Of a stretch of DNA of 55,894 nt, positions 11,440-23,751 are shown in pieces; within the stretch, counting starts at the first letter, position 1, and each line of letters begins with the position of its first letter. The notes under the pieces are model-generated. The model ran no database searches, was not told the origin of the DNA, and saw only the letters and a list, made by a program, of their open reading frames with translations. The position numbers and the translations under genes are program-made. Origin of the DNA: Mesotaenium endlicherianum (Eukaryota; Streptophyta; Zygnematophyceae; Zygnematales; Mesotaeniaceae); NCBI GenBank assembly GCA_009602735.1, contig WELA01011136.1:135514-191407 (forward strand), given 5' to 3'.

Positions 11440-14400
11440 ATGCAGATGCTGTCAGTATACAGGAGGGGCTTTGAGGACAGGAGCCCCCTCCCGTTTGACC
11501 CGGCCTGCAGCTGGCAGCAGCCCCCGCCGCCATGCGACGACATCCCGTTTGGCTTTCACCCGGCCCCCGCCCGAGGCCCCAGCAGCAGACGCCCATTCGA
11601 GCAGCCCCCTGCCCCTGCCCCTGCCATGGAGGTGGTGGTCTTCTGGGACTACGAGAACTGCGCCCTGGGCGGTGGGGAGGATTGTGCGCTGGTGGTGAGG
11701 CACATCAAGGACGTCGTCCGGCGCTTCGGCTGGCTCAGCTGCCTCAAGGCCTACTTCAAGCCGGAGGGCCTGCAGACGCGCATGGGGGAGCTGCTGAGCT
11801 GCGGCGTGGACGTGTGCCCCGTGCTGCCCGGGAAGGAGATGGCGGACAAGGCCATACTTACGGACGCGCTGCTCTTTGCCCTCGACAGCGCCAAGGAGTC
11901 GCTGCGGCACAACCACCAGCACCCGGCCAGCAGGTGTTGACCCCTGCCTTCTCGCTCGCGGGCACACACATGCAGAACCACACACGCACAAGCAGAGGAG
12001 GGGGGGAGGGAGAGGTCTGGGGGTGAAGGGAAGAGCGAGGGGGTCCGAGAGTGAGGGGAAGGGAGGGCTTTCTCAGCTGTTACGTGGCCTTGGCCCTAGT
12101 CCTGGCCCCTGACTCTCGCCCGTCTCTACCGGCCCTGTTCTAGACCGTCTACCGGAATGTTTCTCCCACGACGTGTTTTTCTCGTGCAAAAGAGTGCGTC
12201 AGTTTTGTCTGTGGGGATTCTCACTTTGCCTCAGAAGAGGGCCCTAACGCGGGTTGCTCTGTGCATGCTCGTTGCCACCGTCTGTTTGGCCCCGCTTCCG
12301 CAGCAGCAGCAGCGGCGGTGGCGGCGACAGCGGCAGGCAGTGCGTGATCATCATCTCCAGCGACGCGGGGTTCTCGCCGCTGCTGGCCAAGCTGTCGCAG
12401 AGGGGCGTGCTCACCGTCGTCATCTCCAAGCGCCACAGCAACTCCTCCTCCTCCTCCTCCTCCTCCTCCTCCTCCTCCTCCTCCTCGGCGCTGCAGCTCA
12501 GCGCGGACGTCAACCTCAAGTGGTACGAGGCCCTGCGACTAGCCCGCCCTGCAGAGGGCGCGGATGAGAGCGGCCTGCAGCTGAGGGCATGGGGCAGCAA
12601 GCCCGCCAAGAACGGCGCCGCCCCCCTCGTCGTCTCGAAGCCGTCGAGAGTCGCCTCTGCCTCTCCTCAGAGGCCCCCCCCCGGTGACGCCCTGGGCGAC
12701 GCAGGAAACGGCGACGGTGGCAGTGGGAGCGGGAGCGGGAGCGCCAAGGGAAAGGAGAGAGAGGAGGCGCGGGAGAAGAAGGCCCTGCTGCTGGAGGAGG
12801 TGGCGCTCAAAAACGCGCAGCTGCTCAGGGCCAACAAGGCCCTGGAGGAGGAGGTTGCTCTCCAGAGCGCAAAGCTGCTGAAATTCTACAAAGATTTGAG
12901 TAAGGCAAACACCCGCATAGCCATGCTGGAGGAGAAGCTGCGCCAGCTCAGAGAGCTGACAGCTCAGCAGAAACAGGAGCTCGCCACATTGCGCGGCCCA
13001 CGGCCCAACGGGCTTCGGCCTCCCAGCAGCAGCAGTAGCAGCGGCAGCAGCCCTGCCGACACCCCAGCTGTCATGGGGCCAGCACAGGGCATTGAGGGCA
13101 AACAAGCGGCGGCGGTTCCTACGCCCACGGGAGCACTGGCCGCGTGGGCGGAGGGAAACGAGGGGCGGCAGAGGTGTGGAGGGTGAGGGCGCCATGAGAG
13201 GGGCGGAGTCCCCCCAGAACGAAAATATAGATCATCCCCCCCCACAATATATCTTCAGAGGTGGGGGGGAAGGGCATCCCCCCGCCCTACCTTTCCCGGA
13301 GGGGGCGACGTAGGAGCCCTCCGCCCGACGGGAAACCTTTTTGCAGGGGCGCGCCAGCTGTGCGCTTCACCAGGCTCGCCTCCCAGCTGCGCATCCTGCT
13401 GGCGGCCAGCGGGCCGATCAAAGCGACAGCGTTGCTCTCTGCTTACTTTGCACTCTTCAAGCGGCGCCTCCAGCTGTCCGATTTCGGGCTCCAGGGCGCG
13501 CAGGAGCTGTTCCTCGCCATCCCCGACGTGGTGGTCGTGTCCGACCCCTGCCCCGTCAATGCGCTGCCAAGTGGCAGCGGCAGCGGCAGCGTGCACTACG
13601 TGCCGGCCGGTAGGCAAGCACCGGCAACGCAGGTAGCAGGGCAGTCGGCCGGCCCCTTAGCCACAAAGGCCCGCATGGTGCGGCTGGCGGAGAGCCAGGC
13701 CAACCTGCAGCAGCTGGCGCACGTCCAGTCGGGGCTGCGCTGCGCGCTCTTCCGCCTCCTCCAAGAGCACGCCGCGGCCGCCGTGGCCGCCGCCGCCACC
13801 CGCCGCGCCGCAGCGCCGGCGGCATCTGACTCAACCGCAACGGCGGCGAGCGACGGGAGCGCCGCTGGCGAGCCCGGAATCTCCGCCCTTTCTCGCTCTC
13901 CCTCTCCCTCTCCTTCTCCCTCTCCCTCCTGTGCTCCGGGCACAGCCGCTGCCGGCGGGGGGACTGCTTCCGCCGCCGCGACCACCGTCGCCGCCCCACC
14001 CTCTACTTCTCTGCCTCAGCTGCAGCAGCTGGGGAAGGGCAGCGGCAGCAGCAGCGGGAGCGGAAGCCAGCAGCGGGTGGGGGGCCCTGGCGACACACGG
14101 GGGGAGGAGGAGGAGGAGGAGGGGATGTCCGCGCTCGAGGTCATCGCGGGGCTGGAGGCGGTGCCAGGTGTCGGCCCCGGGCTTGCGACCGTGGCGCAAA
14201 AGAGCCGCCTGATCGTGCTCCTGTGGGAGATGCCGGACATCGTCACCATCTTCAAGAGCGGCGACGCCTACCGCTACCGGCTGGCGAGCGGCGCGGAGGA
14301 GGACCCCCCTGTGGCGTGCTGGGCCGTCTCGGCACCCCCCTGGAGCTCCTCCTCCCCGCCGTTCCCCCCTGACGCGCTGCTGCCCTCGCCTATCTTCCAG

Positions 14401-17400
14401 CCAACCGCCGATACTCCTGCCACCGACCGACCTGCCAATGGCACACCCGCCACTGACCGTGCTCCCATTGACCATCGAGCCGCTGACCGTGCTGCCAGGG
14501 ACGGTCCTGGGTTATCCAGCCAGCCCTTGGCAAGCGGGCCAGGGGAGAGGGAGATGGGTGGAGCGGCTGCGGAGGACGGTGCTGGGTGTGGAGAAGTTGC
14601 CAAGGCTGGAAAAGAGGCCCGGCCTGAGGGCGCGGGTGCGAATGCGGGCGTAGGTGGGGTTCTGGGGAATGGAGAAGGAGAGGGTGAGCTCGGTGTGCTC
14701 CGCAGTGTGCAGGCTCAAAAGGGCTGGAATGCGGAGGAGAAGGAGGAGGAGGAGGAGGAGGGGAGGGGAACTGGCAGTGGCGATTGGGAGGTCACCGGGA
14801 AGCGCCAACACGCCTGGGCGGAGTACTTGGAGGGCGTCGATTTTGCTTCTCTCTTCTCGGACACTATCAAGGGCCCGATGCCTGTCTGGTCNTGGCGAGC
14901 CCGGAATCTCCGCCCTTTCTCGCTCTCCCTCTCCCTCTCCTTCTCCCTCTCCCTCCTGTGCTCCGGGCACAGCCGCTGCCGGCGGGGGGACTGCTTCCGC
15001 CGCCGCGACCACCGTCGCCGCCCCACCCTCTACTTCTCTGCCTCAGCTGCAGCAGCTGGGGAAGGGCAGCGGCAGCAGCAGCGGGAGCGGAAGCCAGCAG
15101 CGGGTGGGGGGCCCTGGCGACACACGGGGGGAGGAGGAGGAGGAGGAGGGGATGTCCGCGCTCGAGGTCATCGCGGGGCTGGAGGCGGTGCCAGGTGTCG
15201 GCCCCGGGCTTGCGACCGTGGCGCAAAAGAGCCGCCTGATCGTGCTCCTGTGGGAGATGCCGGACATCGTCACCATCTTCAAGAGCGGCGACGCCTACCG
15301 CTACCGGCTGGCGAGCGGCGCGGAGGAGGACCCCCCTGTGGCGTGCTGGGCCGTCTCGGCACCCCCCTGGAGCTCCTCCTCCCCGCCGTTCCCCCCTGAC
15401 GCGCTGCTGCCCTCGCCTATCTTCCAGCCAACCGCCGATACTCCTGCCACCGACCGACCTGCCAATGGCACACCCGCCACTGACCGTGCTCCCATTGACC
15501 ATCGAGCCGCTGACCGTGCTGCCAGGGACGGTCCTGGGTTATCCAGCCAGCCCTTGGCAAGCGGGCCAGGGGAGAGGGAGATGGGTGGAGCGGCTGCGGA
15601 GGACGGTGCTGGGTGTGGAGAAGTTGCCAAGGCTGGAAAAGAGGCCCGGCCTGAGGGCGCGGGTGCGAATGCGGGCGTAGGTGGGGTTCTGGGGAATGGA
15701 GAAGGAGAGGGTGAGCTCGGTGTGCTCCGCAGTGTGCAGGCTCAAAAGGGCTGGAATGCGGAGGAGAAGGAGGAGGAGGAGGAGGAGGGGAGGGGAACTG
15801 GCAGTGGCGATTGGGAGGTCACCGGGAAGCGCCAACACGCCTGGGCGGAGTACTTGGAGGGCGTCGATTTTGCTTCTCTCTTCTCGGACACTATCAAGGG
15901 CCCGATGCCTGTCTGGTCAACGTGGCCGATGAAACCTGGCTGCGGGAGGGCTCCTGCGGGAGCTGGTGAGGGAAAGAAGGGTGCAGACGGGCCAACAAAG
16001 GGAGCGCTTGGGGACGCAAAGGGAGTGCATGAAAAACCTGATATTCAGGCTGGAAGAACCCACGTGGTTGGTGAGGGTGGAGGGGTGCCAGCTGCAAAGG
16101 ATGATGCGGCAGGCGGCGTGGGAGCAGAGGCGCAGGTTGCGTTGCCAAGTCTCGGCTTGGCAGGCGTGCCAAGTGGCGCCTCTGGGGAGGAGCCGGGAGT
16201 AAGTGCTGGGAAGGAAGCTGGGAAGGAGAAGCTTAGCGAGGAGCAGTTAGCAACAGTGGAAAGCCGCCTCGCAGGAGCTGCCCCCCTGCCACTGGCGTCA
16301 GATGCTGCTGCCGTCGTTGCTGCTGCTGCTGCCGCTGCTGCCACTGCTGCCAGTGCTGCCAGTGCTGATGGGGCTGCTCCGGCCGCTGCTCTTGCTGCTG
16401 CTGTCGCGCACGAGGCTGTGGCTGGCTCTTCTGCTGCTGCCGCTGCTGCTGCTGCTGTCATAGGGAGTAAGCTAGCTGAGTTAGCTGCGGCTCATGCTGC
16501 AGCTGGGAAAGGTACAGGTACAGATACAGCTGGAAGTGCGAAAGTGCACAAGGCTGTCGCTGGCACCTCAAGGGCAGCAGGCAGCAAGCAAGCGAAGGCG
16601 GGTCCTCTGGCTGCCACCTGGAGGAAAGTCGGCACTGCTCCTGCGGGTGCAGGTGCAAGTCCAGGAGCTGGCCAGGTGGCAGCCTTTGCTCCCTTTTCGA
16701 TCGTGAACCCAGCGGTCAAACTCGTCAACCTTAAATCAGTTTTTGAGGATGTGGCCTGCGACAATGGAACAGGTAGAGGCAGCCTGTTGCCGCGCACGCG
16801 GCGGCCCCCTAAGGAGGAGCAGCTGGCCCAACAGAGCGCAGATCGTTCCGCCGCCATTAATTTGAGCAGTGCGACTTGCATTGTCGTCAAGTCCCAGGCC
16901 ACAGCAGGAACGGGGCAGGAGGCCGTGACAGGTGTCGCAAAGCCCCACACAGGTGTGACGGCCCCAGCCTCGGCCACGGCCACAGCCCCCAAGCCCTGGC
17001 TGCCCCCCCACCTGAGGCCGGGTGCTTCTAAAAAGGCCCCCGGCGACACCACCCTCCCCGAGGGCGAGAGGACGTGGCCCTGCATCGTGCAGCGGGGGGG
17101 CAAGCCCTTCTGTAACGTGTGCCAAACCTCGCTCACGTCCTTGCACGCGCCTCTCGTCAGGATACACATCGAGGGGAGGAAGCATCAAGGCCTAATCTCC
17201 CCACATGTGCCCGCGCCCGCGACCGTGCCAGCCTCTGTGCCGGCACCAAAGGCCGATGCAGAGGCTGCCCCCTCCGCCGCCTCCGCTGTCCCGGCAGCAG
17301 GGGAAAAGAAGGAGCCCGGTCAGCGCGCTCTCGCTCCGCGCTCTCCCCAGGCCAAGTCGGAGTTGGAGCCGGAGCCGGCGGGTGCCTCACCCTCCCTGCC

Positions 17401-17566
17401 GTCTGTTGTGGTCCAGCAGGGGATCACATTTTCCTGCAAGGTCTGCAACGTGCCTCTGGCGTCCCCCGCGGAGTCCCACGTCAGGATGCACACGCAGGGC
17501 AAGAAGCACAGGGAGAAGGAGAAAGAGCTCATGCTTGCTCTCCTTGTCAGGCCGGCACGCGTCTGA
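11440..17566 (+). CDS. NYN-domain endoribonuclease-like protein with LOTUS domain(s) and two U1-type zinc fingers
   Basis: Exons 11440-11933, 12304-13182 and 13347-17566 (GT-AG, matching phases). If the duplicated 1027 bases (N plus second copy) are removed, the frame runs through and gives 1521 residues. The start is the first ATG after an in-frame TGA at 11425-11427. The NYN domain (FWDYENC, about residue 67; ADKAILTDALLFAL; then IIISSDAGFSPLLAKL across the intron) keeps the acidic residues of PIN-like nucleases. A poly-Ser run, then a Leu/Glu/Lys coiled coil, fill exon 2. Exon 3 has an OST-HTH/LOTUS-like domain (residues ~460-525), a weaker second one ending MPDIVTIFKSGDAYRYRLA (~720-770), long Ala/Pro/Ser-rich linkers, and two C-x2-C...H-x5-H fingers near residues 1371 and 1478. 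NYN plus LOTUS resembles MARF1-type RNA regulators, and NYN with C2H2 fingers is known in plants. An RNA-decay role is inferred. Confidence 0.8.
12439..12486 (+). repeat. TCC microsatellite encoding poly-Ser inside the NYN gene
   Basis: About sixteen CTC/TCC triplets in exon 2 encode a serine run immediately after the NYN fold (following SKRHSN). Length changes would stay in frame only in steps of three. Confidence 0.85.
13866..15918. repeat. 1026-bp exact direct duplication flanking a single N (probable assembly artefact)
   Basis: Bases 13866-14891 recur at 14893-15918, with only the N at 14892 between them. The translated copies are identical. Deleting one copy restores one continuous reading frame in the NYN gene. 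This is what two overlapping contig ends look like when a scaffolder joins them without merging. Confidence 0.85.
16290..16470 (+). repeat. GCT/GCC tract encoding poly-Ala in the NYN gene
   Basis: Dense GCTGCTGCCGCT triplets encode an alanine-rich linker between the LOTUS-like region and the zinc fingers. Codon-level repeat, no further domain seen. Confidence 0.7.
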
Positions 17567-20500
17567 CGGACGCTTCTTCCCCCCTTAGGGATTGAGACGA
17601 CTGGTGGAGGCAGAGAAGAGGCAGGGAAGAGGCAAGGAAGAGCAGGAGCAGGAGCCCACGCAGGGCTTACGGGCCATCTGGCTCGACTGTCTCGTCTCAC
17701 TACCTGAATTCACTGGGGGGGGAGGGGGGAGGAGCGACAGCAACAGCAACAGGGAGGAGTAGGCCTAAACCACGGCCTGTTCCATGCTGCTCTATCAGGA
17801 AGCAATCCCGGTAGGGTTTAGTAGTTGACACTGTTTCAGTTTTCTTAGTGCAAGGAATGGCTCTGCCGAGCTGGCCATTCCCCCCGCTCTCCCATAACAA
17901 GGAAGGAGCACCTTTGTCATACGGATGTGCGCTCTCATCGAGCGCCTCCTGGCCTTGAGGCCCTCAAACATGGCACCATAGCAAGGAGCACAGATGTGCT
18001 CTAGAGGGTAGGGGGCAGAAGAGGTAGAGGATGGATACCTCCCCTGGGCTGGCCTGCTAGTGAAGGAGGGCGGAGTAGAGGGCAGCGCACTCCAGCAGGC
18101 AGTCTGACCCAGAGGTAGAGCTCCACCTTCCAGCAGCCCCGCTAGTCCTTCCTGGAAGGTTCTGCCCTGACTAGGCCGTGCCTGTCTCACGGCAGATTTG
18201 CGGTGAGGCAGGAGGGTTGCCCGCGTCCACCACTACCAGGCAAACCCGGCAGGGCAGCCTAGCCCGGCCGCTGCCAGTTGGCCCGCTCGCTTGCTTCCTC
18301 CCCAAGTGTACCAGAGCCTTGGACTCGTAACGGACTTGCATGTGTGAGATGAGCGCCCGAGTTGTTGTTTACGACTCGGTGCGTACGACTGCACTGCAAG
18401 GCCCTTTACATTTCAGGCCCGCACATGCATTGGAAGTAGAGCAGCGGCCGCTGTAACGGTGTCCGCTGGTGTGGCGCTGTCTGCCTGTGCGGCTCCGGAG
18501 ATCGAGGTCTCCTTCAATAGTATGATCTTCTGTATAAGGTCATGCAGCAACATGAAGGGGCTGGTATCTCGCTCGCCTCCTCCCTTGGCTGCAATTGGGA
18601 AGGGAAGCGACGGCGCAATTCGCACGATGGCGTCTCTTTTCTAAGGGACAGAATCAGCTCAAAGTAGGCAAAGGATCAATACCAAGTATGCTCCAGGGGG
18701 GCCCGGTGTCAACACAGGTCAGTGCCTGTTTTGTGACCAGGGTGCTGGAAGGGGCAGCTTGCCGCCACGCAGTTAGCAGTCGTGAACGCGAGGGGGCAGC
18801 TTGCTCTCATGCAATTAGCATTCTTGAATGCGAGGGGGCAGAGGGGGAAATGAGGTCTTGGGACGCATTGGGCCCGAGGATTTCAGTATAACAAGGGATG
18901 CATGTGTCTGCTTATATGCGCTGCTCTCGATGCATTCTGATAAGGCCCCTCACAACCTCACTTGAAGTTTCAAACTTCTTCATGTAAGTTGCTGGTAGTT
19001 TGTGGCGACATGTTTGAGCATAAGGAACTTGCACGGGCGTAAAAGGCTTGTGTGATGTATGTAGTGAGTAGCTTACAAGGCAGTCACGAAGGTATAGCGC
19101 ACTGGAGCAAAATTGCGAGAAAGCTTGACGTACGTGGGGGCCTGTTGCTTGTATGATGTCTGATGCGCGGAGTCGTCAAAAAAATAGCTGACTATACAAT
19201 CCTGTTGCTCACAACTTACAGTCCCACCTCGAGATCTGAATTTGCCTGTGGAGAGCTTCAGACTCGGGAGGATACATATAGTATCTTTTGCCACTACGAT
19301 TGTACTTGGACTTCAACTATATATATACAAGCTTCATCTTGAAATTTGAAATATGTCCAGAGGCTTTGTCCTCATTCTTGGAATGATGAGAGGTGACTTT
19401 TACTTTGAGCAAGGCCACAAGCCCTTTGCAAATTGTTTGTTTTTGGTGAACCGCTCGACTTCTTGCTTGCACAAGCGTCGCTTCAAGTTTGCATGTGCAC
19501 GTCCACAATGAACAGGTGATACAAGTGGGAATGAATATAAACTTGGATCGAGGAAATAACTTGTCACTTGATTCCCTTGGTGTTCCTATCCTGTTGTGTG
19601 TTGTCAAGGATAGGTAAATGTGGTAGGAATTAAGATAAAAATTGTGAGGAGACAATTGCTAAGACATGCAAGAGGCTTCACAATTTACTTCAACTCGTAG
19701 CACAAACGTAGCTATAGACATCTAGAGTAGTTGATCTCACGTGGCCCCACTCTTACCTGACAGGAGTTCTTAATAAAGAGCAAGTCATTATCTGTTAACG
19801 CTTTGTAGATATTATGTAAAGAAGTTGGGGGCAAACTCTAGCCAAGGATCTGGTGACAAGCTTACTAGTATTTAAAGGTGAGCAACTAAGATTTCTCAAA
19901 ATTACTCAATGGTCTTTGAGATGTTAGCTGCTAGCTAAGGTATGAGAGTCAACATGAAAACTTCATTACCCAGCATACGGTAACATTAATATCATAAAAT
20001 AACTCCTCCTTGAAGTGCTAAGTTGAAGTTTGATACAATAGGGTTAAGAATTTTTCGATGCAATTGCAACCTGAAACGCGTCCACCGGCGCGGCTGGCAT
20101 GGCGCGACAAATTCCACCCTGTCACTAGCAAACGTGTAGGAATTGGCATGAGATCATCCAATGTGGAAAACCCCACTTTCAAAATACGGATTTCAAAAAC
20201 CCATTCGGCAAAGTACTACTAATGTCAAAATTTTATGCAGGGTTGAGCGCGAAAAGTCAAAAAGCGTTCAATCCATTTGATGTATTAAACGACAAGCGTG
20301 ATTTGAAGGTTCCCACCAGACTGCGATTCAAAACGTTAAAATGGTTATATGATGACGGTTAGAAAGTAGACAAACGATACCATTACTTTTGTGCTTACTT
20401 TTGATTGTTTCAGATAATTTTACGGTCAAAAAATTAAGTCGTCGCTAAAGAGCTTGACATATTCGACGACTTTTCAAAACTTTAAATTGAAGTTTAACGG

Positions 20501-20807
20501 AAAACGTAGTGTCAATTTTACGACCAAACACTTTGTCATAACAGAGCAATTGCCAATGATCTCCCTAATTGTGACCCATATTGAAATAGAATCTATTACC
20601 CACATACATGAACAAGGCCATAAAGGTTTTGAATTCATCTTCTTCCTTAAATTTTAAGGCTCCTTGTTGCTCCATGTTGCTCCTCACGAGAGCAATGTGG
20701 ACAACTTAGCAATTCAAGCTGTAGTCTACTAAGAGTAGATAAACTCTTCCATGTTTGAAAAGTTAAACCTTCTCTATATACTACTGGTGAAAAATATTAT
20801 GTCAATC
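17567..20807. other. Gene-free region, composition changing from GC-rich to AT-rich
   Basis: The first part should hold the NYN 3'UTR. From about 18.9 kb the sequence is AT-rich with many short A/T runs. I saw no conserved protein frame on either strand. The one structured item is the 42-bp repeat near 18.75 kb. Confidence 0.5.
18751..18840. repeat. 42-bp tandem repeat, two units plus a partial third
   Basis: Units start with GGGGCAGCTTGC at 18751 and 18793, and GGGGCA recurs at 18835. The two full units are diverged at several positions. Confidence 0.75.
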
Positions 20808-21085
20808 GTGTCGGTGCCCAAGCATGTGTAAAGGTTGCCAACACGTGTGCCGTTGACCTGGGTCAACTTGTCGGTGCCCCTCGCATGTGAGTCATCAACC
20901 ATGGTTGAGTGGTTGACTCCGCACGTCTGTCGGAGTTTAGCTGCACCTGATTAACTTTGTTTCCTTGTTGACCTGATTTGCCGGAAGCCAAGTTTTAGAA
21001 TGGAAGACTTAGGGTTTCCACTTTGAGCTCACTCACAACCTTATCGCTTGAAGGTGTTTGTGACTTGCAAAAAGTTTTGGATGGC
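20808..21085. repeat. Dispersed direct repeat, copy 1
   Basis: Shares ordered blocks with 22285-22550: GCCAACACGTG, CTTGTCGGTG, ACCATGGTT, GGTTGACTCCGCAC, a TTGTTGACCTGA block and TTTTGGAT at the end. Estimated about 80% similar by eye. Rich in TTGAC motifs. Could be the end of an unrecognised transposable element. Confidence 0.6.
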
Positions 21086-22284
21086 TAATCGTCCTTACAA
21101 GTAGGACAGCAACATATACTTTTTGTGCGGCCTCTTAGCTCATGTTGATGAGTTCACAATACTTGTAATCTGCAAAAATCACTCAAAGCAAATGCTAAGG
21201 AAACAAAACTTAAGTTTAAAAAAATTCACAGGCTTTTGCTATACTTGAAAGTTGAATATCACAAAACAAGCTTACAAAACTTTGAAATATACGAACAAAC
21301 ATATGATGTCTAGTTTGGCCTCTTGCCCATATCTACGCTTGCCAATTCTTCACTGCAAGCTTAAAATTCGTATGTTCTTCACATGAGAGTTTCCTTGATC
21401 AAATTGCTCTTGCATTCAGCAATAAAGCGTGACTTCTAAGAACTTAGATTCTTAGGTAGGACTCACCATTTTATGTGCTCTTTACACGCTTGGGTGTTTG
21501 CCCCAATTTTGCTCTAAAATCTCCAAGCAAATCTATCTGAAAGTTCGAATTTGCTAGGAGTCAATCTATCTTGGAAAACTCCTAAATTCTAAGTTATTGT
21601 ACAAAATTGGAAGGCAAGAACAAAAGAATTTTCAAAACTTCAAAAGAAGCGGGCTTCTTGGGCTCCGTCTGACCTTGGAAACTAAATTACCTTTCGTGCC
21701 CTTCCTTCTCTTCTCCTTCTTGAAATCAAAAAGTGAGAATGAACTCAATAATGTGTTGTGCTTGTGCCTTACTCACGCACATGCATATACAAATTTGGCT
21801 AGATCTTAAGCTCAACCTAAACTGGAGTCATCAGCCATCCTCGTGCTGCCTTGTTGGTCTCCCCCTGACGCCCTAATTCTCAACCTGTGACAGGTATGGC
21901 GTGCCAGTCGAAGCGGCTTCTAATGTTGTGGCAAACCTGCCGCGTCAATCTTGCCAGTGAACCAATTTCTAAGGTGGCTGTGCATCTCAATACTGCCTGA
22001 CTTGGCACGCACATGTGTGGCCAACCCTAGCCTCGATGTGGGTAGCCTCACGGCTGACCTAGCTGCATTTCCCCACCCATCCCAAGGTGTCGGATTTTGC
22101 TTCAACTGTTGTCGTCACTCTACACGTGTGACGCGGGTGGACCTCAGTTGTGCGCTGACCTTAACAAACTAACCCGGCCTGGTCAAGTGGGGTCAAGGAT
22201 CGCTGCGTTGTACTTGAGATTATCATGACTTTCGCAAAATCGTCATTTGCAGTATTTGTTGTGCCTATCCATGTTGATATCTTG
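21086..22284. other. AT-rich spacer between the two dispersed repeats
   Basis: About 1.2 kb with no recognisable coding similarity. A 70-codon frame at 21597 is not supported. If the flanking repeats are ends of one element, this would be its internal part, non-autonomous because no transposase or polymerase is seen. Confidence 0.4.
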
Positions 22285-22550
22285 GGTACGTATGAACGTT
22301 GCCAACACGTGCGTCGTCAACCTGCTAGACTTGTCGGTGGCCCTCGCACGTGAATCATTGACCATGGTTAAGTCATCAAGGGTTGACTCCGCACCTCTGT
22401 CAGTGCTTACCTGCACCCGGTTGACACTATTTTTTTGTTGACCTGAATTGGCAAGTATTGAATTAGTAGGTTTAGTGTTTCCACACTGAGGTCACCCACA
22501 ATCTTATCTTTCGATGGTGTTTGTTATTTGCGAAGAGTTTTGGATAGTTT
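22285..22550. repeat. Dispersed direct repeat, copy 2
   Basis: Same orientation as 20808-21085, with the same block order at about 1.47 kb distance. Confidence 0.6.
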
Positions 22551-22971
22551 AGTCCTCCTTAAATACCTCCCTTTCAGCTTAGGCGTCTTGTCTCTTAACT
22601 AAAGATTGTTTCTGCTTTCCAACTTTCCGGTTGTGGGGGTTAGGAGTGCAATCAGGGCATTCCCAACGTCCTGCCAAAACTTCTTTCTTGCAAATGCAAA
22701 AAGTATGACATCTAGCATTGCACTCATCACTCATCACTAATCACCATATCCTCTAAGTTATTGAGCACTTTGCAGCTAGCACAAGGTGTAGCTGGCACCA
22801 ACTCCTCAAGCTCATCTTTTATGGTGGGGTCTATATTTGGCAAGTGACACAAAGAAATCATGAACATGATCTCAGTTGCCATCAAAAACTTTCGGTTCCA
22901 GCACACCGTTACCAAATGCATGTCTGGCTCGCAATATTACTGCACTTGAGCTGGTGTTGATGGTGGTCTTG
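22551..22971. other. Unassigned stretch before the plus-strand LTR
   Basis: A minus-strand frame of 64 codons (22921-22727) is the only open stretch. I do not recognise it and the codon use gives no support. Confidence 0.35.
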
Positions 22972-23718
22972 TGTAATGAATCAATATTATGGGTATTTAT
23001 AATGAAACAGTATATTGGTAAATATGATATTCATTTTAATATAATACTTAGTCAAGTTTAGGCTGCTGAATTTTAGTTAATATTAAGTCTGCTGAACTTT
23101 AGTAATAATTAGTTTAATGACTCAGCCGAGAGCAGCAGGCTGAAGTCAAGTAAGGTCAGCTTGCTGACACATTCTTTGACAGTCAGCTGACTTCCGTACT
23201 CGATAGCAGTGAACTACCTAGTCATGAATTGTGTGATATGCTAGATGAATGGCCAAATGACATCCTTTGGATGCATGGCAATTCGGGATGATGGGAGATG
23301 GCCGAGGACCTGGTTAGCCGAGGTCCTACCAACGTGGTTAACTCCCGGGTAGGCGGTGCCATCGCACTTGCCGTTGAACAAGTAAACGAATTCCATGTAC
23401 ATAGGCTAGGTATTGCTCTCGAGTTCGGCATTTAGAAACGAGGCGAACTCTTTTGTACAGCTTACTGAGAGAGATATGAATTTAAGGCTAGAAGCCATTG
23501 ATGCGAACTATTTTCTAACCTTGCTTATGTATGAGTTTTACTGATTGCATGACTGATGTTCGTTTACTTGCATTTGACTTGTGAGCATTGTTTACCGCTA
23601 GTGTGTTGTCACTCGTTGTCTAATCAGTAACAAAAAATACCATAAGATTACTTGCTATCAGCTGATATAAAGATCTTTTATCAATTGTAATTGCCTATTG
23701 GTAAGTCAATTCATTTCA
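22972..23718 (+). repeat. LTR of a plus-strand relative of the array element
   Basis: Begins TGTAATGAATCA and ends ATTCATTTCA like the array LTRs but in the opposite orientation, 747 bp. It keeps the GGTCAGCTTGCTGAC palindrome and the GATATAAAGATCTTT motif near the 3' end, and is followed by a PBS-like TGGTATTGGAGCAG at 23720-23733. Diverged from the array LTRs, so older. Confidence 0.85.
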
Positions 23719-23751
23719 ATGGTATTGGAGCAGTTATCACAATCTTCTTGT

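Noticed and set aside
13866..15918. Real tandem duplication of a LOTUS-containing exon segment
   Set aside because: The copies are exact, the N sits precisely at the joint, and the duplicated version breaks the frame while the single version does not.
23222..23431. 69-codon minus-strand frame, and similar 88-codon plus-strand frames in each array LTR
   Set aside because: These lie inside LTR sequence in all copies and are antisense or incidental frames of the repeat.
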